DNA of 64,000 nucleotides from Ignavibacteria bacterium (GTDB lineage: Bacteria; Bacteroidota; Ignavibacteria; Ch128b), in contig JABLYA010000007.1 in the NCBI GenBank assembly GCA_013177855.1, positions 62,001 through 126,000 on the forward strand, read 5' to 3'. A model generated the notes under the pieces. It did no database searches, was not told where the DNA came from, and saw only the letters and a list, made by a program, of their open reading frames with translations. Of this stretch, positions 8,085-16,609 are shown in pieces. Numbering within the stretch: the stretch's first letter is position 1; every line of letters begins with the position of its first letter. Position numbers and translations under genes: made by a program.

Positions 8085-8183
8085 ATGATACTAAAAAGTG
8101 ATAACAACTACATATTTTCTAGTTTAGTAACTAAAACAAATAGAAATTATTTGGTTTATCTAAATAAAAAAAGTAAATTATAA
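8085..8183 (+). CDS. possible 32-residue phage protein
   Basis: This is the only frame in the otherwise featureless AT-rich stretch 7984-8289. It runs from ATG 8085 to TAA 8183 (MILKSDNNYIFSSLVTKTNR...). Composition is phage-like but nothing else supports it. The rest of this stretch holds only the presumed tmRNA promoter region and no other signal I can defend. Confidence 0.3.
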   Translation: MILKSDNNYIFSSLVTKTNRNYLVYLNKKSKL

Positions 8184-8289
8184 AGAAAGATAATAAATAT
8201 ATAGGGTATTGGATATAATTATATAGAAATTTAAAATATAAACTTATAGATTTTTTATAATATAAAATAAGAAAAATTATTATTATGTT

Positions 8290-8769
8290 ATGTTACAAAA
8301 ACGAACAGAATTAGAAAAGAAAGAATTAATATTATTACTTTCTTGGTTAAAAGGCGAAGTATTTATTCAAAATAAAAAATTTAATTATGATGAGCTATTA
8401 CAAAGATGTATGATCGATGATGATGATGATGATATACCGATTAATGTGTCTGACTATTTTGATGATTTGATGCTTGACCTTTATTCATTATATGAAAAAC
8501 TATCAAAAATAACAAAGGAACAAATAGAAGAAAAAATAGTTAATAACACAATGTTTAAAATTCTTCCAAAAAAATGGATAGAAGAATCTATGAGAAGTTA
8601 CCAATCTTTTTTACATTTATATGAAGAATTGATGATGTCTTCAAAATTTGAATATCCACAAATCAGAAAAATTCAGAAAAATTTAATGAATGATTTTATT
8701 ACCAGATATATAGCATCTGAAGAATACGAAAAATGTATTGATTTGAAAGAGAAGATAAAAGAAGTGTAA
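8290..8769 (+). CDS. helical protein with UVR-like C-terminal motif
   Basis: The 159-residue protein is almost all helical, with an Asp run (about residues 43-48). Its C-terminal 50 residues (SSKFEYPQIRKIQKNLMND and then EEYEKCIDLKEKIKEV) resemble the UVR motif of UvrB/UvrC and McsA, a short helical hairpin used for protein-protein contacts (consensus E-x-Y-E-x-A/C-x-x-L/I-R/K-x-x-I). The same C-terminus occurs in the broken gene at 48862-49039, so two related copies exist. It is probably an adaptor rather than an enzyme. Confidence 0.6.
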   Translation: MLQKRTELEKKELILLLSWLKGEVFIQNKKFNYDELLQRCMIDDDDDDIPINVSDYFDDLMLDLYSLYEKLSKITKEQIEEKIVNNTMFKILPKKWIEESMRSYQSFLHLYEELMMSSKFEYPQIRKIQKNLMNDFITRYIASEEYEKCIDLKEKIKEV

Positions 8770-8826
8770 TGAAAAACTACATATGTTTAGTAAAATGTTT
8801 AATTTATTAAAAATGATAACCTATTC

Positions 8827-9207
8827 ATGGCAAAATCTACTAAGATGATTAAATGGTTTGAACAACCAGAAGATCATAATTATCCAGCAGCAGAATCTTA
8901 TTTATCTTTAATTTTTGATAAAAATGAAGTAGATAGGATTATAAGAAAACTAAGAGATGAGAAAATAGTTACATTCAAAGCCAAAGATATTTTTAGAGCT
9001 TCAAGATTGTCTTTGCTTGGCATCTCAAACTCTCATGTAGAAAAGACACATGAAAAAATTGAAAAAGGCAAATCTTTATCTCCACTCTTACTTGTAAGAG
9101 ATACAAAGAAAAGACAAGTAATCATAGCAGACGGATACCATAGGATGTGTGGAGTTTATCATTACGATGAAGACATTGATATACCTTGTAAAATTACTTC
9201 AATTTAA
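8827..9207 (+). CDS. ParB/sulfiredoxin-like domain protein
   Basis: The 126-residue product ends with LSPLLLVRDTKKRQVIIADG followed by YHRMCGVYHYDEDIDIPCKI. The P-x-x-V pattern, the A-D-G-Y/H-H-R motif and the closing strand are typical of the ParB N-terminal/sulfiredoxin-like fold, which binds or hydrolyses nucleotides. Very similar stand-alone proteins occur in many bacteria (MAKSTKMIKWFEQPEDHNYP is a familiar start). Its job in a phage is unknown. It follows the previous gene by 57 bases on the same strand. Confidence 0.75.
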   Translation: MAKSTKMIKWFEQPEDHNYPAAESYLSLIFDKNEVDRIIRKLRDEKIVTFKAKDIFRASRLSLLGISNSHVEKTHEKIEKGKSLSPLLLVRDTKKRQVIIADGYHRMCGVYHYDEDIDIPCKITSI

Positions 9208-9291
9208 ATAAAAATGTTAAGTCATAAAAACTTTACATTTTTAATAACATTAGGAGCCAAGCTTATGATAGGTTCTATTAAAATTGAATAA

Positions 9292-9393
9292 ATGGATTTA
9301 CAAATAATAAAATATCGTATGCCTTCTTTGCGTTTCCTTCCCGAAGCTCAAAACGTACTGTTAGATTATACATGGATTAACGATACAAACTAG
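9292..9393 (+). CDS. possible 33-residue fragment
   Basis: The frame runs from ATG 9292 to TAG 9393 (MDLQIIKYRMPSLRFLPEAQ...). It reads like the start of a longer protein but stops early, just before the frameshifted gene at 9402. It could be a truncated 5' end. Confidence 0.25.
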   Translation: MDLQIIKYRMPSLRFLPEAQNVLLDYTWINDTN

Positions 9394-9401
9394 AATATAT
9401 T

Positions 9402-9967
9402 ATGGCTCGCAGTGAAATACTAAGTCCTTTTATTTAAAGGATTCATTTGGTAGATATACCGTATATGATGTAGAGACAAAAACGATGCGAGTTGGTTTAA
9501 CAGATGAAGAGTTTACTGATGATAGATCAAAATATAAAAAAGTATCAAAAATACCTGTTACTTTCTATGACTGGCGTTTTTGTTATGGTAATGTTGTCGA
9601 AATGAAGTATAAATTATTAAAAGATTGGTTGTTGAATAGTGGTATATTGAATAAAATTATCATTAAACATCGTATTTTTGATAGTGATGATAATTATAAA
9701 ACGGAGTGGGTTACTGAAAAAATGAAACCTGTTATCATAAAAGGTTTAGAAAACGATACACCAGAAAATATAAATGAGTATATTACAAATTACTATACTG
9801 GCGATTTTACTTTTGAGGACGCTTTGTGTGAAGTTTTAAGAGATTATCTACCGTGGGATGATGAGTTTAGTTCAGACAATCAATACTTCGTTTATATTGA
9901 GTTTCACGAATGTAAAAGACACTATATTGATTGGACTAGGGAAAGAAAATTAAATAGGATTATTTAA
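9402..9967 (+). CDS. unknown phage protein, frameshifted, with KLxRI tail
   Basis: ATG 9402 starts MARSEILSPF and then meets a stop. Adding one T to the CCTTTT run joins it to YLKDSFGRYTVYDVETKTMR and the long frame that continues to TAA 9965-9967, giving about 188 residues. The only internal in-frame ATG (9485) begins after a well-formed leader, so the longer reading is preferred. The protein is mixed alpha/beta with an acidic middle and ends TRERKLNRII, one of seven proteins between 9.4 and 16.5 kb with a K-L/F-x-R-I/L C-terminus. No enzyme motif is seen. Confidence 0.6.
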
Positions 9968-9983
9968 TAAAAAACCCACTCAA

Positions 9984-10166
9984 AAGAGGCAGCACACGAA
10001 TTTACCTATAAATAAAGTTCAAACAAACAATCCAAACAAACACGGTAATGTTGATGCGAAATGGTTAAATGATGAATTTCTTTCTGGTAAAAGAATTGAA
10101 CTTGAACCTTTCGTTGGTTATGAAAATAAAAGTTGTCATGTTGAATTGGATATAAAATTAAAATAA
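9984..10166 (+). pseudogene. 3' fragment of an unknown phage gene
   Basis: An open frame without a start (NKVQTNNPNKHGNVDAKWLN onward) ends at TAA 10166, just before a host-derived insert on the other strand. Composition is phage-like. It is probably the tail of a gene whose 5' part is missing here. Confidence 0.4.
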
Positions 10167-10182
10167 AAGATTTTACATCTGT

Positions 10183-10742
10183 TTATTTTAATTGTTTTCT
10201 CATAGGACGTACATATAGTGGTGTAACTTCCTTACCCAAATTATCTTGTATACTAAAGTCATTTGATTCTCCATAAACTCCCGTGCTTGTATTTTCTGTT
10301 GAAGACCAATGTAATCCATGCAACATAGATACTGCTCCACTACTAAACATAATATGTAGTTCATCTATAGCAGGCAAATACCAATCTGTAAAACCACCAC
10401 CAGTATATCCAGTACATCTGCTGCAATCCAATAATATGTACCATCATCATGAAATACAATACCACCAGTAGTGCCACCACTAACAGTATAAAAACTTCTA
10501 ATCTCACCAATATACATAGGATTTGGTTCACCAACTCCTAAACCCATGAATGCTTGATAGTAGTATTTTGTATCTGCTGATAATTATCCATATCAGGTTC
10601 TATTGTTGTTTCATCAGAATTATGATTCAACCAAAGAGTATATATGTTTTGATTTTTTAATAAATAATTAGTCAATCTTTCAGCATAATATTCTGCTTTA
10701 ACACCAGTAATTCCACCCATATGAGGGCATCCTCTAGGATCC
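10183..10742 (-). pseudogene. fragment of a host lipoprotein with DUF1566 (Lcl)-type domain, multiply frameshifted
   Basis: Three minus-strand frames read consecutively as one protein: HMGGITGVKAEYYAERLTNY, then GEPNPMYIGEIRSFYTVSGG with GGIVFHDDGTYYWIAA, then CTGYTGGGFTDWYLPAIDEL with LHWSSTENTSTG and PLYVRPMRK. The GG-x-x-D-W-x-L-P and W-S-S-T-E motifs are diagnostic of the DUF1566/Lcl C-terminal domain found in Bacteroidetes surface proteins. Frame changes and a truncated N-terminus show it is not functional here. GC is higher than in the phage genes. It abuts an unrelated host fragment at about 10742 (GGATCC). Confidence 0.65.
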
Positions 10743-11270
10743 GGAATAATGTCAGATAATTTATTTGAGGTAAATAATGTTCGTCAAATGAAGAATATTG
10801 TTGAACAAATTTCAATAATAGAGCAAGAACGTGAGATTGATGCAAATACTTTGAAGAAATATTTACCAGATGCTTTTTTAAATAAACTTCCGGCAATTGT
10901 CAATCACGATTTTATCGATCAAAAAACCTTTAATACCGAACGTGAGATTTTGTTTCAAATACTTTTTGATATGCGTAAAGATATGGCTGAGTTAAAACAA
11001 CGAGTTCATAATCTTATGCATGAAAGTTCAGCAGCACCTATTTCTCAGATACATAAAGAAAATATTATTACTAAACCTGATATAAATTTAGCTGATAACA
11101 TTCAGGATACTTTTATTATAGAAGATGAAACATTTTCTTTACAAGAAAAAGAAAAAGAAATGATAAAAAAGGCGTTGGAAAAATATAACGGAAAAAGAAA
11201 ATTGGCAGCTCAAGAATTAGGTATAAGTGAACGCACATTGTACCGAAAGATAAAAGAATATGAACTTTAA
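10743..11270 (+). pseudogene. 3' fragment of a host sigma-54-dependent transcriptional regulator
   Basis: The frame enters mid-gene: NNVRQMKNIVEQISIIEQER corresponds to the end of the AAA+ domain (W-P-G-N-V-R-Q-L-x-N) of NtrC-type activators. The C-terminus, KALEKYNGKRKLAAQELGIS followed by ERTLYRKIKEYEL, is the Fis-type helix-turn-helix. The Walker A/B and GAFTGA parts are missing. An ATG at 10749 exists, but the product would lack all activator function. It lies next to the Lcl fragment, with phage sequence on both outer sides. Confidence 0.75.
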
Positions 11271-11351
11271 AATTAATTTATATAATAGTTGGATTTATTT
11301 CATCATGCTGAACCTGCATCAACTAAAATTGGTTTTTAAACATAGCGATAT

Positions 11352-12443
11352 TCACGGGTTTGATATTTGATTGTTAATAGAATCAACAAATTTATACAAT
11401 TTCTTTTGATATGATGCTCTATTATATTCTGGGTGTGTCATTAAATATGTTATATAAGCAAAGAATAATGTTTTTTCTACAATAATATCTTTATTTATAA
11501 TTCCTCCAACATATCTAAATTCTACATAATTATTTTCTTCAATATGTAAAGTATTGAAAGCATAATGTTTATATCCTTTTTCTTGTAACAAAGTACGTAG
11601 TTTATTATTTAAGAAATTTTCTAAATTTGGATCTTTAATATCCAATTTTGTACCATTTGAAATCAAATCATCCTTCAATTCTTTTAAAATAGATTGACAA
11701 TGACTTATTGGTATTCTGTATTCTATATTTTTAAATGCAAATGGTACTTTTGTGTCAGTAGCAATGTCATTAATATTTAACAATCCTTTAATTTGGTTCC
11801 ATTTATGTTTACCTTTCATACCTAAATTAATGTGTAGACCAGTTCTTTCTGAAAATATCCAATACTTTTGATTATCAAAATCTTTAAAGAAATCATCCAG
11901 CATTTCAATCGCAGCATTAATACCATCGCAATATTTCTTTGGCGAAAACTCAATACCTCTTTTTAATGAAGTATCTAATTCAAATTTTAAATCTTTATTA
12001 TATTTTTTGTAGAAATTTGGTAAGTATTTTTTAACATTATTGGTCAAATATGTTAAATTATCATTTGAATAAAGATTCCATTCATAAAATATTAAACCTA
12101 TTATAATTTTTTGATCTGGTTTTTTATATCTGTTTTCATCCAATAACTTGTTTATTTTATCTAATTCTTCATCAATAGCCAAATCATATAATTTATCCAA
12201 AATATTATTTATAAAATCTAATTCTCTTTCATAAAATGGTTCTGTTCTGAGTCTACTTAGTAACCTTTGACTAACCAATTTGTGAACTTCTTCAAGATCA
12301 TCATTATACATTTTCTTAGTATCGGTTGTTTCTAATTCAAATTCAAAGGCAACTGTAAACTGACTTGAAACCTCTGGTGATAAAATCATTAACCTATCTC
12401 TTCTGTGATACTCATAAATATAATCACTAAATCTAAAAATCAT
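11352..12443 (-). CDS. amidoligase-like (glutamine-synthetase-fold COOH-NH2 ligase) protein with capsid-targeting-like N-terminus
   Basis: This 363-residue protein shares four blocks with the proteins at 57652 and 53940. They are FTVAFEFELE near residue 30 (E-x-E metal ligands), KRGIEFSPKKY, a G-L-H-I-N-L-G block (residues 203-209) and NNYVEFRYVGG. This order (E-x-E, H-x-N/H, E-F-R) resembles the Amidoligase_2/GS-like COOH-NH2 ligase group, which forms amide or isopeptide bonds using ATP. The N-terminus MIFRFSDYIYE is of the capsid-targeting type. Identity to the 57652 protein is obvious by eye over the C-terminal two thirds. The substrate is unknown; host protein or peptidoglycan peptide is conceivable. 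It ends in TGA next to a host insert. Confidence 0.6.
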   Translation of the reverse strand: MIFRFSDYIYEYHRRDRLMILSPEVSSQFTVAFEFELETTDTKKMYNDDLEEVHKLVSQRLLSRLRTEPFYERELDFINNILDKLYDLAIDEELDKINKLLDENRYKKPDQKIIIGLIFYEWNLYSNDNLTYLTNNVKKYLPNFYKKYNKDLKFELDTSLKRGIEFSPKKYCDGINAAIEMLDDFFKDFDNQKYWIFSERTGLHINLGMKGKHKWNQIKGLLNINDIATDTKVPFAFKNIEYRIPISHCQSILKELKDDLISNGTKLDIKDPNLENFLNNKLRTLLQEKGYKHYAFNTLHIEENNYVEFRYVGGIINKDIIVEKTLFFAYITYLMTHPEYNRASYQKKLYKFVDSINNQISNP

Positions 12444-12462
12444 TTAACTTTTCCATATTTTA

Positions 12463-12477
12463 CCATATATATTATTT
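12463..12477 (-). promoter_or_regulatory. late-type promoter-like element (minus strand)
   Basis: On the minus strand AATAATATATATGG lies about 20-35 bases before the amidoligase-like start at 12443 and fits the window's recurrent TTTAATATATAAA motif. Confidence 0.35.
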
Positions 12478-12522
12478 TTAGTGGATACTTTTTTTATTTT
12501 GATATTTTTTAGTATCTTTGTA

Positions 12523-12530
12523 ATTAAGGA
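12523..12530 (+). promoter_or_regulatory. Bacteroidetes-type -7 element (TATCTTTG)
   Basis: TATCTTTG, preceded by ATATTTTTTAG and a T-rich -33 region, is a good match to the TAnnTTTG consensus. It lies 59 bases before the ATG at 12590. Confidence 0.55.
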
Positions 12531-12589
12531 AAATACTATTAAACGAATGAAAAGAACAATAACAGTAGATAATATAAAAATAAAAAATA

Positions 12590-13099
12590 ATGGAAAAGAA
12601 ATATAGAATAACATTGAATGAAAGGCAAATGTTACTAATATCTAAAGCATTGGAACAATACAGTCGAATGATTTGTGGTCAAATGTCTCATTGGTATATA
12701 CCATCCATAGAACACGCATTACACAAAGAACATTATAATAAGTATAAAGAAGAAAATCCTGACGATGCAGACAATGCTATGACTCATATGTGTAAAGTAA
12801 GGGATAAGGTAGATTATCACCTTGAAGAAATTAAAAAACTTATCTGGACTGAATTGAAAGATAATTCAAGTGCACACTACGGTATAGGTTATGATAAAGA
12901 ATCAGATTTAGCATATGAGATTTATAAATGTATATTACATCACATAGAAGTTGAAGAAATGAAAAGGTGTAAAGAAACAGGTGAGAAATATAATTATAAT
13001 GTCCACTCTGGAACACCATTACACATTACTGATGTACCTCATATTAAAGTAGATACAATTGATACAAGAGAAATAAAACTTAAAAGAATTATCAAATAA
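12590..13099 (+). CDS. unknown 169-residue phage protein with KLxRI tail
   Basis: MEKKYRITLNERQMLLISKA begins a helical protein rich in His and Cys (residues 30-50 and 125-150: MICGQMSHWYIPSIEHALH; CILHHIEVEE). It has a conserved look (RMICGQMSHW) that I associate with hypothetical proteins of large phages but no assigned function. The C-terminus REIKLKRIIK is shared with six neighbours. It is driven by a TAnnTTTG promoter and followed on the same strand by several small genes. Confidence 0.6.
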   Translation: MEKKYRITLNERQMLLISKALEQYSRMICGQMSHWYIPSIEHALHKEHYNKYKEENPDDADNAMTHMCKVRDKVDYHLEEIKKLIWTELKDNSSAHYGIGYDKESDLAYEIYKCILHHIEVEEMKRCKETGEKYNYNVHSGTPLHITDVPHIKVDTIDTREIKLKRIIK

Positions 13100-13109
13100 G
13101 AAAAATAAT

Positions 13110-13820
13110 TTGGTTGTTGCTAAGAATTGTGTCCCAATCATTGATATTAATGTATTCAAATACTATACATATCTTGGCGATGTTGTTTTATTCAATTTTC
13201 CAAGAAGATATGACAATGATAGTAAGACAATGGATAGAATTGAAGAATGTTTATCTGGTGATATAAAAAGAGAAATATCACATATTATTGGTAATAAAGT
13301 ATTTCATTCTTTAATGATTAAAGATGGTAAAACTCCAACAAAAGAAAATGATACATTTCATACATACGACAGAATAACTAAAAAGTTAATATATGATACT
13401 TTCTCAAAGAGATTTGAGATTATGTTTAGATATACTAATGGTGGTGTATGGTGTTTAATGATTAAAAATAAAAATATGAAAATATTAAATGATTACAACG
13501 AAAAATTACAATCAATTTATGATTATTTTGGCTTTGCTGAACTATTAAAAAAATATCCAATAGATTCTAAATTTATATACAAAACAAGATACAGTGGTAT
13601 TTTATTATTGAAAGTTTATTGTTTAGATGAATCATTTATTTATGTCAAGTCTTTTAATAACGACAATATTAAGAACTACTATTCTTATAACAATTGTAAT
13701 ACTTTAGATAGAGAACAAGAATTGATTTCATTATCTTCTTTCAACAAACCAATTTTATTAACTAATCTATCTATTGCAAAAACAAAGTTAAAACAATTTG
13801 AGAAAAAATTTATAAAATAA
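13110..13820 (+). CDS. unknown 236-residue phage protein
   Basis: The frame opens at TTG 13110. The first in-frame ATG is at 13230, which would discard 40 well-formed residues, so the start is TTG or has been lost to an error. The protein alternates strands and helices and has no recognisable motif, signal or membrane span. The C-terminus TKLKQFEKKFIK is a weaker version of the basic tail of its neighbours. It is co-directional with the 12590 and 13826 genes and spaced by under 15 bases, so probably one operon. Confidence 0.5.
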   Translation: MVVAKNCVPIIDINVFKYYTYLGDVVLFNFPRRYDNDSKTMDRIEECLSGDIKREISHIIGNKVFHSLMIKDGKTPTKENDTFHTYDRITKKLIYDTFSKRFEIMFRYTNGGVWCLMIKNKNMKILNDYNEKLQSIYDYFGFAELLKKYPIDSKFIYKTRYSGILLLKVYCLDESFIYVKSFNNDNIKNYYSYNNCNTLDREQELISLSSFNKPILLTNLSIAKTKLKQFEKKFIK

Positions 13821-13825
13821 GGAAT

Positions 13826-14337
13826 ATGAAACCTGAAATAAAAACAGAATTAGAAAACTTCCTAAATTGGCTTGAAACCAAAGTGGATTTTATTGCTTGG
13901 TCTAAACATAAAGGTGTTGGTTTTGATATTCTACAAGAGTATGAAGTTTTTAGAAAAAAGAATGTCAAACTAAAACATTATGTTAATTGTTATTTTCCAG
14001 TTTGTTTTCTGAAACCTCAGAAAAAGAATTAACTGATGAGTTTGAATTACCAAAAGGTTGTTTCATGTATGAATTTTATGACAAAGACGGTGATTTTATT
14101 CTGAACAAATCAAATAGATATTATATCGGTGATGTATTAACTTATGAAGATATTGAAAAATTAAATGTAGATGGTACTTATAATATAACTTTATCTAATA
14201 TGAAGTCAAACAATTATCATAAAGTTATTAAATCAATTTATGGTAATATTTATCCATATGAAGAAGGTTATATAGTTATACCTAGTGCTGTTTATTTTAG
14301 AGAACAAAAATTAAAACGTATATTAAATGGAGAATAA
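13826..14337 (+). CDS. unknown phage protein, frameshifted, with KLxRI tail
   Basis: MKPEIKTELENFLNWLETKV starts a frame that ends at TAA 14032. The adjacent frame continues from about 14010 (SETSEKELTDEFELPKGCFM) to TAA 14337. Adding one T to the TTTT at about 14005 joins them, giving about 170 residues. The restored C-terminus is REQKLKRILNGE. The gene overlaps the next ATG. No domain is recognised. Confidence 0.55.
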
Positions 14338-14470
14338 AATTCAAGAATTGATATATGAAGAAAACTATTATATTGAACAATTACGTTATGAGGAAGAAAA
14401 TCAACAAAGATTGAATGACCTTTACACTTACGGAGATGATGGTTTTTGCGATGGTTTTACGAAATATTAA
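14327..14470 (+). CDS. 47-residue acidic protein
   Basis: ATG 14327 overlaps the stop of the previous gene (ATGGAGAATAA), indicating coupling. The product is Glu/Tyr-rich (MENKIQELIYEENYYIEQLR), with a C-terminal YGDDGFCDGF. It is helical in the first half. Function unknown. Confidence 0.5.
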   Translation: MENKIQELIYEENYYIEQLRYEEENQQRLNDLYTYGDDGFCDGFTKY

Positions 14471-14487
14471 CAATAAAAAATAAAATT

Positions 14488-14605
14488 ATGAAAAAAGTTT
14501 TTTAATTACGGTTGGGCAATATGGGTAGGTTTTTGGATGTCTATCTTTGATGTAACAATATTTGGGATTGGCGTTGGTGGGTATTTTTTATACCTTTATC
14601 TATAA
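14488..14605 (+). CDS. 38-residue membrane microprotein, frameshifted
   Basis: ATG 14488 reads MKKVF then stops at a run of six T. With five T it continues NYGWAIWVGFWMSIFDVTIF and a second hydrophobic stretch GIGVGGYFLYLYL, predicting one or two membrane spans. This size and composition is common for phage membrane microproteins. Confidence is limited by the frame break. Confidence 0.4.
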
Positions 14606-14635
14606 TGATTTCAATTAAAGACCACTATAAAGAAA

Positions 14636-14953
14636 ATGAAAAGAATGACAGATAAAAAGTTTTGGAAAATAGTCAAAAAACTTGGTTGGGGTACACTATC
14701 AACTGATAGTGATGTTGTCGGTTTAAAATTGGCACATCTCGTAGATAGCATTGATGATATTAAAGAAATGCATGATATATCACGTTTAAAAAGAGAAGAG
14801 TTATCAAATGTTATTGACAAGTTTATGGAAAATCCCAGAAATAAAAAATACCGATATTGGGGTGGTGATGATTCATACTGGGATTTCACGGCTCATATAG
14901 TTGGTCTTGGTGAAGAAATTTTTATGTCTGTTATAAAAAACCTTCTAATATGA
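14636..14953 (+). CDS. unknown 105-residue protein
   Basis: MKRMTDKKFWKIVKKLGWGT begins a protein with a helical middle (DDIKEMHDISRLKREELSNV) and an aromatic segment (YRYWGGDDSYWDF). The layout resembles the DUF4240-like type, in which an N-terminal W/F-x-x-I/V is followed by a helical core and a DDS/DDF segment, but I cannot confirm this. The stop overlaps the next gene as ATGA. Confidence 0.5.
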   Translation: MKRMTDKKFWKIVKKLGWGTLSTDSDVVGLKLAHLVDSIDDIKEMHDISRLKREELSNVIDKFMENPRNKKYRYWGGDDSYWDFTAHIVGLGEEIFMSVIKNLLI

Positions 14954-15087
14954 AAATTGTGGAAAACTATGTTGAAAATTTTGAATATTCTTTTACAAAG
15001 GCAGAAAAATTTTTAGATACACCAGAAGGACATAAACTTCTAAATAAAAAGAAAAGACTTCCAAAATTAGAAAGGATATTAAAATGA
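14950..15087 (+). CDS. 45-residue protein with KLxRI tail
   Basis: ATG 14950 overlaps the preceding TGA. The product MKIVENYVENFEYSFTKAEK... ends RLPKLERILK, so nearly a quarter of the protein is the shared C-terminal motif. It overlaps a short further frame at 15084 (MRKFIVK then TAA, with coding-like NEWYNNLKEPKEV beyond). Confidence 0.5.
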   Translation: MKIVENYVENFEYSFTKAEKFLDTPEGHKLLNKKKRLPKLERILK

Positions 15088-15148
15088 GAAAATTTATAGT
15101 TAAATAAAACGAATGGTATAACAACCTAAAAGAACCAAAAGAAGTTTG

Positions 15149-15274
15149 ATGTTTTTGGTTTTTGTGGTATTTACTCTTATAGTTGCACAATATATGAGAA
15201 TGATTTACAGTAATTACTTAAATTTAGATGAAATTCGAAATGATATTGCAAAATATGAAAAAAGAAGCAATTGA
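15149..15274 (+). CDS. 41-residue single-span membrane protein
   Basis: MFLVFVVFTLIVAQYMRM forms one N-terminal transmembrane helix, followed by a charged tail (NLDEIRNDIAKYEKRSN). It overlaps the start of the 15228 gene by 47 bases in another frame. It is plausible as a phage inner-membrane microprotein. Confidence 0.4.
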   Translation: MFLVFVVFTLIVAQYMRMIYSNYLNLDEIRNDIAKYEKRSN

Positions 15275-15626
15275 AAAGAATTGTGACATATACATTGTAA
15301 CCAAAGGTGGTTTATATTCAAAAAAATTTGAAATTTTAAATGTATTTTGTGATGTAGAGAATCTGATTAAATATCTTGATAGAAAAAATTACAAGACAAA
15401 TAAAAATCAGTATTATTTATTTGATTATTTAGGTTTTTTAAAAGATTTTTGTAAAGATACTAATAAATATAGAACATTTGATAAGAAAAAAGTTTGGAAA
15501 TTAAATAAAACTCTTGAATTGGGCAACAAAACTGAAGTTTTAGAAATTATGGAATTAAAGAAAAAACCAGAAATACAAGTTTATCTAAGAAAAAAGAAAT
15601 TTGAAAGGATTTTGAAAAATGAATAG
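15228..15626 (+). CDS. unknown 132-residue protein with KFxRI tail
   Basis: MKFEMILQNMKKEAIEKNCD is followed by strands IYIVTKGGLYSKKFEILNVF, then Lys-rich helices. The C-terminus is KKKFERILKNE. It ends in TAG, within an ATGAATAG overlap to a ten-codon frame. The stretch 15627-15781 after it holds only very short frames. No family recognised. Confidence 0.5.
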   Translation: MKFEMILQNMKKEAIEKNCDIYIVTKGGLYSKKFEILNVFCDVENLIKYLDRKNYKTNKNQYYLFDYLGFLKDFCKDTNKYRTFDKKKVWKLNKTLELGNKTEVLEIMELKKKPEIQVYLRKKKFERILKNE

Positions 15627-15781
15627 TTATATGACAAAGATTGAATTGTGAAATTATGGTATGCACGATAATAAATGTTATATGAAAATACCAGGTGTAA
15701 TAAAAATATGGAATATAATGTTTTTGAATATAAATATTACAAATATATAAGAAATAAAAAATTATAACATTAATTAAAAAT

Positions 15782-16132
15782 ATGAGACAACCAATAATAT
15801 TTCATGTTTGTTTAGGATATGGTGCAAGCCAATCGGATATTGATTCTATGTCTTATAATCTAAACGAAAACCACAGACATTTAATTGATGGTTATGAATT
15901 TGTATATTATGTTTCTTGTTCATTGGATAAAAATAATAAAAAATCAACTATTGAATGTGTTTATCCTATATACAAAGGTGATGATGAATTGATTAAATTA
16001 CACAAAGAAAATTTAAAAATGTTAAATCAAATACTTAAGCAAAAGTTAAAAAATAAAGAAAAAAAGGATATCTCTATTTTAAGGAGAATATTAAGAGAAT
16101 TCAAGTTGGAAAGGTTGAATAAAAATGTTTAA
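15782..16132 (+). CDS. unknown 116-residue protein with KLxRL tail
   Basis: MRQPIIFHVCLGYGASQSDI starts a small alpha/beta protein, then a Lys-rich helix leading to REFKLERLNKNV. No catalytic motif is visible. It belongs to the run of small plus-strand genes that share the basic C-terminal motif. Confidence 0.5.
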   Translation: MRQPIIFHVCLGYGASQSDIDSMSYNLNENHRHLIDGYEFVYYVSCSLDKNNKKSTIECVYPIYKGDDELIKLHKENLKMLNQILKQKLKNKEKKDISILRRILREFKLERLNKNV

Positions 16133-16218
16133 ATGTTTATTAAGTTATAAATAAGTTTGGTAGCGCACAATCTTGGTGTTACAAATTTAAAAAAACATAT
16201 GACGAAAACGTATAAAAT

Positions 16219-16473
16219 ATGAAAATAATAGAAATAGTTAATAATTATTATGTAATAACAACTACTGTATTATATAATAATAGAAATTATCGAAGACATT
16301 TTTATCCATTTGGTAATCAAGAACCATATTGGATTATTTTTGATGAAAAGATAAATAAATATAAATCAATACCATATAAAGAAGAATTGAGTTTAGAAAT
16401 AAAATATCAGAAATATTTAAAAAAAGAAGAAAGACTTAAAAAACTAAAAAGATTGTTCAGATTGTGTTTATAA
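16219..16473 (+). CDS. unknown 84-residue protein with KLKRL tail
   Basis: MKIIEIVNNYYVITTTVLYN has a strand-rich, SH3-like N-terminal half (YYVITTTVLYNNRNYRRHFY; EPYWIIFDEK) and a strongly basic helix ending KKLKRLFRLCL. It is the last phage gene before the host-type block; a weak hairpin (GTTTTCT/AGAAAAC, about 16541-16560) follows. Confidence 0.5.
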   Translation: MKIIEIVNNYYVITTTVLYNNRNYRRHFYPFGNQEPYWIIFDEKINKYKSIPYKEELSLEIKYQKYLKKEERLKKLKRLFRLCL

Positions 16474-16609
16474 TTACCAATCTTGGATTTATTCTCTTTA
16501 TTCGTAGATAAAATTTTAAACAAACAAACGTTTTCTCATTTTAGAAAACTAATTAGTTAACATGGTCATAGGAAAATTAGTAAGTTTTTAAAGATTTGCA
16601 ATCGTTAAG

